A DNA stretch of 32,143 nucleotides, taken from the NCBI GenBank assembly GCA_946407745.1, contig CAMJPQ010000042.1:1-32143 (forward strand), given 5' to 3'. Below, one piece after another: positions 1 through 7,990 of this stretch. The position numbers and the translations under genes are program-made. Source of the DNA: an uncultured Clostridia bacterium. GTDB lineage: Bacteria > Bacillota > Clostridia > Christensenellales > Aristaeellaceae. Below the pieces are notes generated by a model. The model ran no database searches. It had not been told where the DNA came from and worked only from the letters and a program-made list of their open reading frames with translations. How positions within the stretch are numbered: position 1 is the first letter of the stretch; the number at the start of each line of letters is the position of its first letter.

Positions 1-70
1 GGAAGAAAATAGTCTTTAGAAATCAACGATTTCCGCTTGACAATGTGGGGAGTTACGATGTCAGTGCAAG

Positions 71-691
71 TCAGGATTTCCTGTGTTGACCGCCGAAATG
101 CCTGTATGCCAGAACTCCGATAGGAAGAAAATACACACACCATGCAACAAGAGCGAGTCTTCCGCCGAGACCGTCGCCACCAGTCGACATCTTTAAGAAC
201 ATTCCTGTCATCGGCATAAAAGTGCAGCTGAAGAAAAACACGCCGTGGATCATCATCAGTGCCTTGAGCCACTTGTCCGTTTTGTTCCCTGCTTTCATCG
301 AAAGCCCGGTAAAGAAGGTCGAAAGCGCCATGATGCCGTAACCCAGCAGGTCATAGTTTGCAATCAGTCCGAAACGGCTGAAATCGAGCAGTTTTGCCGC
401 CTGTTCGTTCAGCTGTTCGTTTTTTACGGTGGTCAGCTGGGTAAAGTAGACGAACATGATCAGCACGCAGTACACGGCTGCAAAAACCATACCGATATTC
501 GCAGCGACTTTGCGGTCGCTTTCGCATTCGTTGTGAAGCCCTGCCGTCATCATGATAAACCCGATCGGCAGAATCAGGCAGACAAAGAAACTGCCCATCG
601 AAAAATTGATGATCTCAAATGCAGCAAACAGAAACACTGTCACCGTTACGATCGCTGCGCCTGCTTTGGGAATCATCCTGTTCAGATTCAT
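71..691 (-). CDS. Multi-pass integral membrane protein, unknown function
   Basis: This encodes a hydrophobic protein of about 206 residues with roughly six membrane-spanning stretches and a short basic C-terminal tail (HFGGQHRKS), so it should sit in the cytoplasmic membrane. I do not recognise a catalytic motif; a DUF998-like membrane family is possible but unproven. The frame is open from 709, but the only good ribosome binding site (AAGGAG) lies inside the first codons of that longer frame, about nine bases before the ATG at 691, so I place the start there (protein begins MNLNRMIPKAG). The gene is visibly less GC-rich than the rest of the window and lies next to a phage remnant, which suggests acquired DNA. 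It has no co-directional partner within the window. Confidence 0.75.
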   Translation of the reverse strand: MNLNRMIPKAGAAIVTVTVFLFAAFEIINFSMGSFFVCLILPIGFIMMTAGLHNECESDRKVAANIGMVFAAVYCVLIMFVYFTQLTTVKNEQLNEQAAKLLDFSRFGLIANYDLLGYGIMALSTFFTGLSMKAGNKTDKWLKALMMIHGVFFFSCTFMPMTGMFLKMSTGGDGLGGRLALVAWCVYFLPIGVLAYRHFGGQHRKS

Positions 692-819
692 CTGTTCTTT
701 CTCCTTCATATCCCAATTTGTCGATCGTAAACAGAATCAAAAGATAGAGTACCTTGATGCAAACCAAAGATCCACATCAAATATACCATGAAATGATGAA
801 TACCGGAAGTCAGAATCCG

Positions 820-1038
820 TTATAAATACCGCCAAGTCGGCCCGACCACCTTCGTCACCGCTCCCGTCCAGCGAATGGCATTCGCGCCGGGCTTCAGCAC
901 CGAAAATTTGCCATTCGTGCGGTGATTTTCCGATAACAGCTGTAGGTTTCGCAGTCATATATGCCGGTGCCGCCGCTGACCAGTTTTCTTTCTTCATGCT
1001 GATGGTGTTTCCGCTCTTGACACAGTCGCCGGAGACTC
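820..1038 (-). pseudogene. Frameshifted remnant of a phage distal tail-like protein (C-terminus)
   Basis: Reading leftward, three frames join into one plausible protein end. From about 1038 the first frame gives VSGDCVKSGNTISMKKE; the next gives KLVSGGTGIYDCETY; the last runs to a TAA at 820-822 and contains LLSENHRTNGKFSVLKPGAN followed by AIRWTGAVTKVVGPTWRYL. One missing A in the AAAA run near 985 and one missing C near 945 account for both frame changes. The pattern of 'SGGTG.YDCET', then 'LKPGAN.I.WTG.VT', ending in 'P.WR.L', is what I know from the C-terminal domain of siphophage distal tail (Dit) proteins. No other phage gene is visible. A 86-codon open frame here starting at 997 is a by-product of the frameshifts. 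Family assignment is from memory and not verified. Confidence 0.55.
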
Positions 1039-1046
1039 GCTATACT
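1017..1046 (+). promoter_or_regulatory. Sigma-A-type promoter of the zinc-ribbon gene
   Basis: TTGACA at 1017-1022 and TATACT at 1041-1046 are separated by 18 bases. The expected start of transcription is near 1053, and an AAAGGAGG ribosome binding site follows at 1065-1072, eight bases before the ATG at 1081. The promoter overlaps the upstream end of the phage-like remnant. Confidence 0.8.
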
Positions 1047-1080
1047 TTCTGTAAGCACAGCCCGAAAGGAGGTTCATGGT

Positions 1081-1434
1081 ATGGCCGTGAAAAAGTGCCC
1101 CGGCTGCGGCGCGCCGGTCTCCGGATCGGTCTGCACCTACTGCGGCACCACGTGGGCAGAGGCGCAGCCACCGGCAGAGAAGTCTGCCCCCGCAGAGGCC
1201 GAGGTGCAGGTGATCCAGCCGAAGCGGTCCGCATTGGACATCATCCTGATTTTTTTCGGCATACTCTGGATACTGACGATCCTTGGCGCGACTTTTACGC
1301 TCGACGAATGGTGGCATCCGGCCATGCTCGTCGCCGCCCTGCTGACCGCCTCTCCCGGCATTGTGCTGCTGTTGATCGGCTTCCGCCCCAAAAAGCAAAA
1401 AGTGATCACAAAAGGGAAACCGACAAAGCCCTGA
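1081..1434 (+). CDS. Small zinc-ribbon membrane protein
   Basis: This 117-residue protein starts with a zinc ribbon: Cys-Pro-Gly-Cys at residues 6-9 and Cys-Thr-Tyr-Cys at about 18-21, the usual four-cysteine layout of short zinc-ribbon domains. A charged linker follows (about 25-50), then two hydrophobic segments that should cross the membrane (about 53-75 and 80-100) and a basic tail rich in lysine. It is therefore probably a membrane-anchored protein with a cytoplasmic zinc ribbon. The function is not known; proteins of this build are common in Firmicutes. It has its own promoter and is closed by a strong terminator, so it is a single-gene unit. An ATG at 1076 is in another frame. Confidence 0.8.
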   Translation: MAVKKCPGCGAPVSGSVCTYCGTTWAEAQPPAEKSAPAEAEVQVIQPKRSALDIILIFFGILWILTILGATFTLDEWWHPAMLVAALLTASPGIVLLLIGFRPKKQKVITKGKPTKP

Positions 1435-1442
1435 GCCTCTCT

Positions 1443-1472
1443 CCCGCACGCAGTCGTGCGGGTCTTTTATTT
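1443..1472 (+). terminator. Rho-independent terminator of the zinc-ribbon gene
   Basis: CCCGCACG (1443-1450) pairs perfectly with CGTGCGGG (1455-1462) across a CAGT loop and is followed by TCTTTTATTT. Confidence 0.9.
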
Positions 1473-1474
1473 TC

Positions 1475-1506
1475 AAAAAAGCACCCTGCCGCTGCGGACA
1501 GGATGC
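1475..1506 (-). terminator. Terminator of the recA operon (minus strand)
   Basis: Read on the minus strand, GCATCCTGTCCG (1506-1495) pairs with CGGCAGGGTGC (1491-1481) with one G-U pair and one bulged base, loop CAG, followed by six T residues (1480-1475). It lies directly after the stop codon at 1515 and closes the recA-AAA+-partner unit. Confidence 0.85.
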
Positions 1507-1514
1507 GAAATGAT

Positions 1515-2234
1515 TCATTCATTGGCCAGCGCTACCGGGTCCACTGCGTTGAAGTGCAGCCTGCGCAGCTTTTCGCGCGGATAGACAGCGCGCAGCAGGG
1601 TCTCCTCACCATTCACAGCCTTTACTTCCACCTCCCGCAGGGGCAAAAGCGACAGCACGTCCCTGGCGCAGCGCAGGGCCATACCGCACAGATAGCGCGT
1701 AAACAGCGTTTCCTCTTCGCGACGCTCCAGCCACTCCTCACTGGGGGAGAAGGTCACCGTGACACGGTCGGCCGAGCGGATGGCGATGCGGCAGAAGCCG
1801 GTATAGGGCTGCAGGTCTTTGAGCGGCTGTCCCGCCCGCAGCACCTCGGCATAGGCGTTCAGGTCGCCGGAGAGCACCGCTTCCGCCTGCTCGTGATACA
1901 GCTGCCACAGCTCAGGAGGCACATGGAAGTCCGTCTGCGTTGGTGAAACCAGGATTTCCGTCCAGTCCACGGTTTCATCCACACCCTTCCAGAAATCCTC
2001 AAAGCTTGCGGAGGCATTCTTTTCGGGCTTCTTTCCGGGTGCGGGTGCCTGTGTGGGAGCAGGGCCCGCAGCTGCGGTCTTTTCACTCGCCGGGGCCGCA
2101 GCTTTGTCCGCCTCTTCCAGGCTGTCGGACTGCGTTTCGCCCCACAGGTCGTTCACAATGTCAAACAGGCCCTGCAGCGGGTTGGTGCTGTTCTGCTCCT
2201 CCTCGGGGGGCAGACCACGGTTGTCCTCACTCAT
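1515..2234 (-). CDS. Unrecognised protein, translationally coupled to a ClpB-like AAA+ protein
   Basis: I do not recognise this 239-residue protein. There is no signal peptide and no membrane segment, so it should be cytoplasmic. The first 75 or so residues are acidic, then rich in Ala, Pro, Gly and Lys, and look disordered; residues about 78-239 look like a folded alpha/beta domain, with a Trp/Phe-rich start ('FEDFWKGVDETVDW') and a region that alternates charged and hydrophobic residues. Its ATG overlaps the TGA of the AAA+ gene upstream in an ATGA arrangement, so the two proteins are probably made in linked amounts and may work together, for example as adaptor or substrate-handling partner. 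That role is inference from position only. It is the last gene of the apparent recA operon. Confidence 0.75.
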   Translation of the reverse strand: MSEDNRGLPPEEEQNSTNPLQGLFDIVNDLWGETQSDSLEEADKAAAPASEKTAAAGPAPTQAPAPGKKPEKNASASFEDFWKGVDETVDWTEILVSPTQTDFHVPPELWQLYHEQAEAVLSGDLNAYAEVLRAGQPLKDLQPYTGFCRIAIRSADRVTVTFSPSEEWLERREEETLFTRYLCGMALRCARDVLSLLPLREVEVKAVNGEETLLRAVYPREKLRRLHFNAVDPVALANE

Positions 2235-4120
2235 TTGGTCTCGCCTCCCTCCACATGGCAGCGCACAGCGCGCGGCATGCTGTCAGTCTCGAAGGCGTCG
2301 ATGGTCACGGTTGCCTTCTCCAGCACCTCATTGTCAAACAGCCAGCGGCTCAGCGGATTGATCAGCAGGGCTTCCACCTGGTTGCCGATGCCGCGCCCGC
2401 CGTTGGAAAGGTCAGCCGTGGCGGCGGCCTTCAGCTGCGCGTACGCCTCCTCGGGCACCACCAGCCTGATTTCCTTCTGCTCGGCCAGGCGGCGGACAAT
2501 CTTGTTCACCTGCGCGCGCAGGATGGCCTCGGCGGCTTCCTCGCGGATGTAGTCAAACACGACAATGTTCTCGCCGATGCGGTTCAGCAGCTCCGGCCGG
2601 CCAAGCTCCAGCTTGAAATAGTCTTCAATGGCCGCGCGCACGCGCTTCTCCACGGTGGGATAGTCCATGTCCATGGTCACGTTCGCCTCGCGGTTGCCGA
2701 AGGCATCCTTGACGTAAATGCCCAGGTTGGAGGTGAAGATGATAATGGTCTCGGAGAAATAGACCGTATTGCCCTGGCCGTCGGTCATGCGGCCGTCCTC
2801 CAGGATCTGCAGGAATTTGTCCAGTATGGAGGCATGGGCCTTCTCAATCTCATCAAACAGGAGGATGCAGAAGGGGTTCTTCTTCACCGCGTTGGTCAGC
2901 TGTCCGCCCGCCTCATAGCCCACATAGCCTGGCGGCGCGCCCATCAGCTTCTGGTCAGAATGGCTCTGGCCGAACTCGCTCATGTCGAAGCGGATGCAGG
3001 TGCTCTCATCGCCGAACAGCTTTTCCGCCAGCGCCTTGGCGGTCTCTGTTTTGCCAACACCCGTCGGGCCTGCGTAGAACAGCACGCCCTTGGGCTTGGC
3101 TGTTGAGGAGGAGGAAAGCCCGTTCATTCCCGTCACAGCGCGCTTCACCACATCCAGCGTGCGCTCCAGCGCGTGATCCTGACCCTTGATGCGCTGCTGG
3201 AAATCTTCCTTCGCGTGGCGGAGGCTCGCCATGGAAAGGCTCTGCCAGGGGTTCTCCTTGATGCCGTACTTGTACAGGTCCACCACCGTGCACAGGTCAC
3301 GGATGGGCGTGCCCTCCTGCTTGGACAACCTGCGCAGCCCGTCCAGCTCAGTGAAGGTCATCCCCTCGGTGAGGCCCACAAACTTCTCCTGCAGCTTTTC
3401 CAGATCCTCCGGATGCTCGCGGTAGTAGGGCATGTCCGTGCGGTACACCGTGCTGTCAAAGAAGGAGGGGAAGGCGCCGGATATGAGGCGCTTCCGCTCC
3501 TCGCGGTCAGGCGCCTCCAGGGTCAGCGTTTTGCAAACGGGGTTGTTCAGGTAGAACCAGGCGGGCAGGTCGTTGACCTTGTTGACCAGCAGTATCAGCA
3601 GGTTCTGCCGCTTGCCCTGCTGCGTGCGCACCGTTGCTGAGGACAGCGCTCCCTGCAAAAGCAGGTTGAAGCTGTTCACCTCCGCCTGCCCCATCCGCTC
3701 GGGGGTCGTGATGTAATGGCTGGCCAGCTCCAGTATGGTCACAGTCGCGCGCCGGTTCTGGCCCATCACGCGGCGGATGAGGTTCGGCGCACTGGCCGCC
3801 TCGTTGCCGGTGAACTCGGCCGCAATGGCGCCGTCCTTTGCCTTCACGCCGGCCAGTGCCGCAAAGTGCGCAAGCATCTGGGGGCTGTAGGGGTTCACAA
3901 AGCCAACTAAGTTGGAATAGAAAACCACGTCCTCCCAGCCGTTATCCACAAAGTAGCCCATCAGGTAGCGGGAGAGGGGCACCAGCTCGTTCTCCCTCAC
4001 CACGGTGCCGGCCTCCGGGTAGCGGTACTGGTCCAGCACGTTGCCCTCAAGGATCAGCAGCGGCTTCAAGGCGGAGAACAGCGCCAGCTCTCTGTGCCAC
4101 TTGGTTACAAAAGGAGTCAA
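2231..4120 (-). CDS. ClpB/ClpA-like AAA+ ATPase with a degenerate first ATPase domain
   Basis: The C-terminal half is a complete Clp/Hsp100-type AAA+ module: Walker A GPTGVGKT at 351-358, pore-loop GYVG at about 399-402, Walker B ILLFDE at 419-424, sensor-1 region TSN at about 463-465, an arginine in LLNRIG at about 514, and a small D2 domain with sensor-2-like GGRGIGN at 574-580. Residues 1-300 have the layout of a first AAA+ domain (a strand pair LLILEGN near 21-27, a lid-like segment LEAPDREERKRLI near 201-213) but contain no Walker A, no acidic Walker B and no arginine finger. The expected activity is ATP-driven unfolding or remodelling of proteins by threading; the substrate is unknown. 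The start is TTG at 4120, eight bases after GGAGGTG (4129-4135). It follows recA by 45 bases with no terminator between. Confidence 0.85.
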   Translation of the reverse strand: MTPFVTKWHRELALFSALKPLLILEGNVLDQYRYPEAGTVVRENELVPLSRYLMGYFVDNGWEDVVFYSNLVGFVNPYSPQMLAHFAALAGVKAKDGAIAAEFTGNEAASAPNLIRRVMGQNRRATVTILELASHYITTPERMGQAEVNSFNLLLQGALSSATVRTQQGKRQNLLILLVNKVNDLPAWFYLNNPVCKTLTLEAPDREERKRLISGAFPSFFDSTVYRTDMPYYREHPEDLEKLQEKFVGLTEGMTFTELDGLRRLSKQEGTPIRDLCTVVDLYKYGIKENPWQSLSMASLRHAKEDFQQRIKGQDHALERTLDVVKRAVTGMNGLSSSSTAKPKGVLFYAGPTGVGKTETAKALAEKLFGDESTCIRFDMSEFGQSHSDQKLMGAPPGYVGYEAGGQLTNAVKKNPFCILLFDEIEKAHASILDKFLQILEDGRMTDGQGNTVYFSETIIIFTSNLGIYVKDAFGNREANVTMDMDYPTVEKRVRAAIEDYFKLELGRPELLNRIGENIVVFDYIREEAAEAILRAQVNKIVRRLAEQKEIRLVVPEEAYAQLKAAATADLSNGGRGIGNQVEALLINPLSRWLFDNEVLEKATVTIDAFETDSMPRAVRCHVEGGETK

Positions 4121-4165
4121 AGGTCTTTCACCTCCGTATCGGTGTCATCATCGCGGCCCTGGCGC

Positions 4166-5317
<1,152 letters not shown>

Positions 5318-5354
5318 TCTCCATCGCTTCCTTCCATATCAGTTGGATGAAAAC

Positions 5355-5383
5355 ATTATATCATGGCGAACATTTGTTTGCAA
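5355..5383 (-). promoter_or_regulatory. recA operon promoter
   Basis: On the minus strand TTGCAA (5383-5378) and TATAAT (5360-5355) are separated by exactly 17 bases. A LexA-like box occupies most of the spacer and the end of the -35 element. Confidence 0.85.
5367..5380. promoter_or_regulatory. LexA (SOS) box in the recA promoter
   Basis: CGAACATTTGTTTG matches the Firmicutes SOS operator CGAAC-N4-GTTCG with a single change in the right half. It lies between the -35 and -10 elements, where bound LexA would block RNA polymerase. This implies SOS induction of recA and, by co-transcription, of the two genes after it. Confidence 0.8.
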
Positions 5384-5403
5384 GGGGAACAGATGCGCTT
5401 TCG

Positions 5404-5431
5404 CAAAAAAACGCCCCCGTTGCCGGGGGCG
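5404..5431 (-). terminator. Terminator of the sugar-importer operon
   Basis: On the minus strand CGCCCCCG (5431-5424) pairs perfectly with CGGGGGCG (5419-5412) across loop GCAA, followed by seven T residues (5411-5405). It stops transcription from the binding-protein gene before the recA promoter. Confidence 0.93.
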
Positions 5432-5469
5432 GAAAGGTTGAATCCTTTTTTACAGCTGTTCAGCCTGGA

Positions 5470-6942
5470 TTACTGAGCGGCCTTCCATTCGTTGAACTGG
5501 CGGGTGAATTCGGCCAGAACATCCTGATAGCCGGCAGCGTCCAGCTCAGCCTGATACTGCTCGATGTAGGCATCCACAGCGTCGGGCGCGATGGCGCCGT
5601 TCTCCAGCTGGAAGCCATACTGCTCAAACAGGTTGGCGCAAGCGGTGTAAGCAGCCTCAACAGGGGTCTTGTCGAAGCGGAAGCCAGCAGCGATAGAGGT
5701 CTCGGCGCCGCCGTTGAAGTCAACGTACAGGTCAGCCTTGTTGTCGGGCTCGTTGTTCAGGGGGGTCACAACGGTCGCGGAGGCAGACTCCCACATGGAG
5801 TGGTTGTACTTGTCGGAGTGCTGGGTCACGTGCTTGATGGCCTGGCCCTCTTCCTGGGTGTACTCAAAGTCTTCGCCCTCGATGCCGAAGGTGTACATGT
5901 CAGCCAGCTTGGAGTCGGTGTACAGCACGCCCATGAAGTCGATCGCGGCGGCAGCCACTTCGTCGGTAGCGTTGGCAGTGATGCAGTAGCAGCTGCCCAG
6001 CGCGGAGGTGGAGTGAGCATAGCGGGGCGCGATGGGCTGCATGACCACTTCCTGGCCATAGCGGCTGTTCGCCTCAGCGTTCACGGGGATGTCGGTCCAC
6101 CAGGAGATGGCCCAATCCTTGCTCTGGGTGGTGGTGTCGGTGGTCACCTTGTTGGCCTCGTCCTCAGAGATGTAGCCCTTCTCGGCCCAGTCGCCCATCA
6201 GCTTGCAGAACTCGGCATATTCGGGGGTCAGGATGGTGTCGACAACTTCGCCAGTCTCACGGCTCACAGCGAAGAAGTTGGTGTTCGCGTCAGCAGTGAA
6301 GAAGTCGAAGGAGCCGATGTACCAGCGATAGAACATGGCGGTCTTCTGGGTGAGGAAGGGGTACTTCAGGCCCTTGGAGGCGGCGTCAGCCAGCATGGGC
6401 TCCAGGTCAGCCAGGGTCTTCACAGAGGTGATGTCCCAGCCGAACTCGTCCACCAGGTCCTTGCGGAACATGATGTCATAGCCTTCCACGTTGTCCTTGT
6501 ACACGGGGATGAAGTAGTTGCGGCCATTGTACTTGGTCGCTTCCCACTGACCCTCGGCCATGGAGCCGTACAGCGCGGTGCCGGGCAGCAGATCGGTGAT
6601 GTCCTTCACAGCGTTCTTCGGAACCAGGTCGTTGGTGCCGATGACAGCTTCCCAGGAAGCGGTCCACAGCAGGTCGATTTCGTTGTTGGCCAGGGCCAGG
6701 TTCGCCTTGTCGGTGTACTCGCCGGAGCCATACTCGGTGATGCGCACAACGTAGTTCTTGCCCAGCTCAGCCAGGTAAGCGTTGATGGCGTCTTCCACCT
6801 TCTTCACCTGATCGGTGTCAGGGGTGGCCAGATTGAACAGCGCGCGGGTCAGGCGGATTTCAACCTTGTCCTCTGCATGAGCGAAAGCGACAACGCTCAG
6901 CAGCATGGTCAGAGCCAGCACCAGAGAAACGAGTTTCTTCAT
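5470..6942 (-). CDS. Extracellular sugar-binding protein of an ABC importer
   Basis: This 490-residue secreted protein should capture a carbohydrate outside the cell and deliver it to the two permeases encoded just upstream. It has a clear signal peptide (MKKLVSLVLALTML..., predicted cut after AHA at residue 23) but no lipobox cysteine, which is unusual for a Gram-positive binding protein. The body looks like the large family-1 solute-binding fold of the LplA/DUF3502-like type: an early 'LFNLATPDTDQVKKVEDAIN' region, a Trp/Tyr-rich ligand area ('LLWTASWEAV', 'FYRWYIGSF', 'WAISWWTDIP') and a conserved-looking C-terminal helical part. The ligand cannot be read from sequence. A strong ribosome binding site (GAGGAGG) precedes the ATG. 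Codon use is strongly biased, suggesting high expression. It is the last gene of the operon. Confidence 0.9.
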   Translation of the reverse strand: MKKLVSLVLALTMLLSVVAFAHAEDKVEIRLTRALFNLATPDTDQVKKVEDAINAYLAELGKNYVVRITEYGSGEYTDKANLALANNEIDLLWTASWEAVIGTNDLVPKNAVKDITDLLPGTALYGSMAEGQWEATKYNGRNYFIPVYKDNVEGYDIMFRKDLVDEFGWDITSVKTLADLEPMLADAASKGLKYPFLTQKTAMFYRWYIGSFDFFTADANTNFFAVSRETGEVVDTILTPEYAEFCKLMGDWAEKGYISEDEANKVTTDTTTQSKDWAISWWTDIPVNAEANSRYGQEVVMQPIAPRYAHSTSALGSCYCITANATDEVAAAAIDFMGVLYTDSKLADMYTFGIEGEDFEYTQEEGQAIKHVTQHSDKYNHSMWESASATVVTPLNNEPDNKADLYVDFNGGAETSIAAGFRFDKTPVEAAYTACANLFEQYGFQLENGAIAPDAVDAYIEQYQAELDAAGYQDVLAEFTRQFNEWKAAQ

Positions 6943-7004
6943 GATAGAGCCTCCTCTAAATTTTTATTTCAACGCCCCTTGCGGAACGTATGAAATCAGC
7001 GCTT

Positions 7005-7026
7005 CCATTCAGCCCGGGCTGAATGG
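7005..7026. repeat. Perfect 22-base palindrome between permease and binding-protein genes
   Basis: CCATTCAGCCC (7005-7015) is followed directly by its exact reverse complement (7016-7026). It begins 12 bases after the permease stop codon and ends about 60 bases before the binding-protein start. In RNA it forms a nine-base-pair stem with a four-base loop. There is no T-run after it, so it is more likely an mRNA-stabilising or processing hairpin than a terminator. Confidence 0.75.
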
Positions 7027-7037
7027 CACCAATTCGC

Positions 7038-7970
7038 TCAGCCCTTGACGGAGCCGACCGTCAGGCCCTTGACAAAGTACTTCTGGAAGAAGGGATACAC
7101 CACCATGATGGGGCCGATAACCACAATCACGGTTGCCATGGTGGAGGAATACTGCGGGATGGTGCCGCCCATGGCCGCACGGGCCGCGGCGGGCACGTTG
7201 TTATTGTTCAGCAGGAACTCAATGCTCTTCTGAATGTTGATCAGCAGCAGCTGCAGGGGCTTTTTGTTGTTGGACACGATGTAGAGCAGGGCGTTCTGCC
7301 AGTCATTCCAGTAGGCGGTGGCCATCATGAAGCCCACAGCGGCCAGCGAGGGCTTGAGCAGGGGCAGCGTGATCTGGAAGAAGGTGCGGTAGTCGCCCGC
7401 GCCGTCGATCGTGGCGGCTTCCATCAGCTCACCGGGGATGGAGTTGGCAATGTAGGTGCGCAGGATGATGACGTTCATCGTGGTGACGCACAGGGGCAGG
7501 ATCAGCAGCAGCAGGCTGTCCTTCAGCCCATACCAGCTTGTGAACACGATGTAGCCCGCCAGCTGGCCGCCGTTGAACAGCATCGGTATCAGCAGGAAGA
7601 TGGACAGGAAGCGGCTCAGCTTGAAGCCCGGGCGGGAGATGGCATAGGCGTACATGCTCATGATCAGCAGGCCCAGGAAGGTGCCCACCAGCGTCACAAA
7701 GATGGTCACGCCGTAGGACTGCAGCAGCTGCCCGCCGTAGCGCAGCACGGAGTTCATGCCGTTCATGCTCCACTGTGCCGGGAAGAAGGAGAAGCCATGC
7801 TGGTTGATGTACATTTCATCCGTGAAGGCGGAGATGAACACCAGCAGCACCGGGGCAAAGCAGAAAACAGTAAACAGGATCACCAGCAGGGTCAGTATGA
7901 TCTGGCCGGGGCCGATTCTTACATTATCAGCGGTCTTCAGCGCTCTTGCGTGTTTCGCGGTCGTTTGCAT
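7038..7970 (-). CDS. ABC sugar importer permease, LplC/YtcP-like
   Basis: This 310-residue membrane protein is the second permease of the importer. It has about six membrane segments, and the coupling-helix (EAA) motif of this class is visible as 'ELMEAATIDGAGDYRTFFQITLPLLKPS' around residues 189-216, with the invariant Gly of the motif present. The N-terminus starts with a cytoplasmic stretch before the first membrane helix (about 26-48). Together with the other permease it should form the channel and dock an ATPase through the EAA loops. The ATG at 7970 follows GGAGGA. The gap to the upstream permease is 20 bases, so the two are co-transcribed and made in similar amounts. Confidence 0.92.
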   Translation of the reverse strand: MQTTAKHARALKTADNVRIGPGQIILTLLVILFTVFCFAPVLLVFISAFTDEMYINQHGFSFFPAQWSMNGMNSVLRYGGQLLQSYGVTIFVTLVGTFLGLLIMSMYAYAISRPGFKLSRFLSIFLLIPMLFNGGQLAGYIVFTSWYGLKDSLLLLILPLCVTTMNVIILRTYIANSIPGELMEAATIDGAGDYRTFFQITLPLLKPSLAAVGFMMATAYWNDWQNALLYIVSNNKKPLQLLLINIQKSIEFLLNNNNVPAAARAAMGGTIPQYSSTMATVIVVIGPIMVVYPFFQKYFVKGLTVGSVKG

Positions 7971-7990
7971 TGCTCATATCCTCCTTTCCA

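Larger units (their letters stand above)
710..1080. other. Intergenic stretch with no intact gene
   Basis: This stretch separates the membrane protein gene from the zinc-ribbon gene. It holds a degraded phage-type coding remnant (820-1038, minus strand) and, at its right end, the promoter and ribosome binding site of the zinc-ribbon gene. The part from 710 to 819 is AT-rich; it may contain the promoter of the leftward membrane protein gene, but I see no convincing -35/-10 pair. Confidence 0.6.

Noticed and set aside
737-997. An 86-codon minus-strand open frame beginning MKKENWSAAAP
   Set aside because: It arises from the frameshifts in the phage tail-like remnant; the meaningful protein pattern is in the other two frames.
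5347-6993. A 548-codon open frame on the plus strand opposite the sugar-binding protein gene
   Set aside because: It is the antisense shadow of a highly codon-biased gene; it has no ribosome binding site, runs through the terminator and recA promoter region, and its product is low-complexity (Val/Gly/His-rich).
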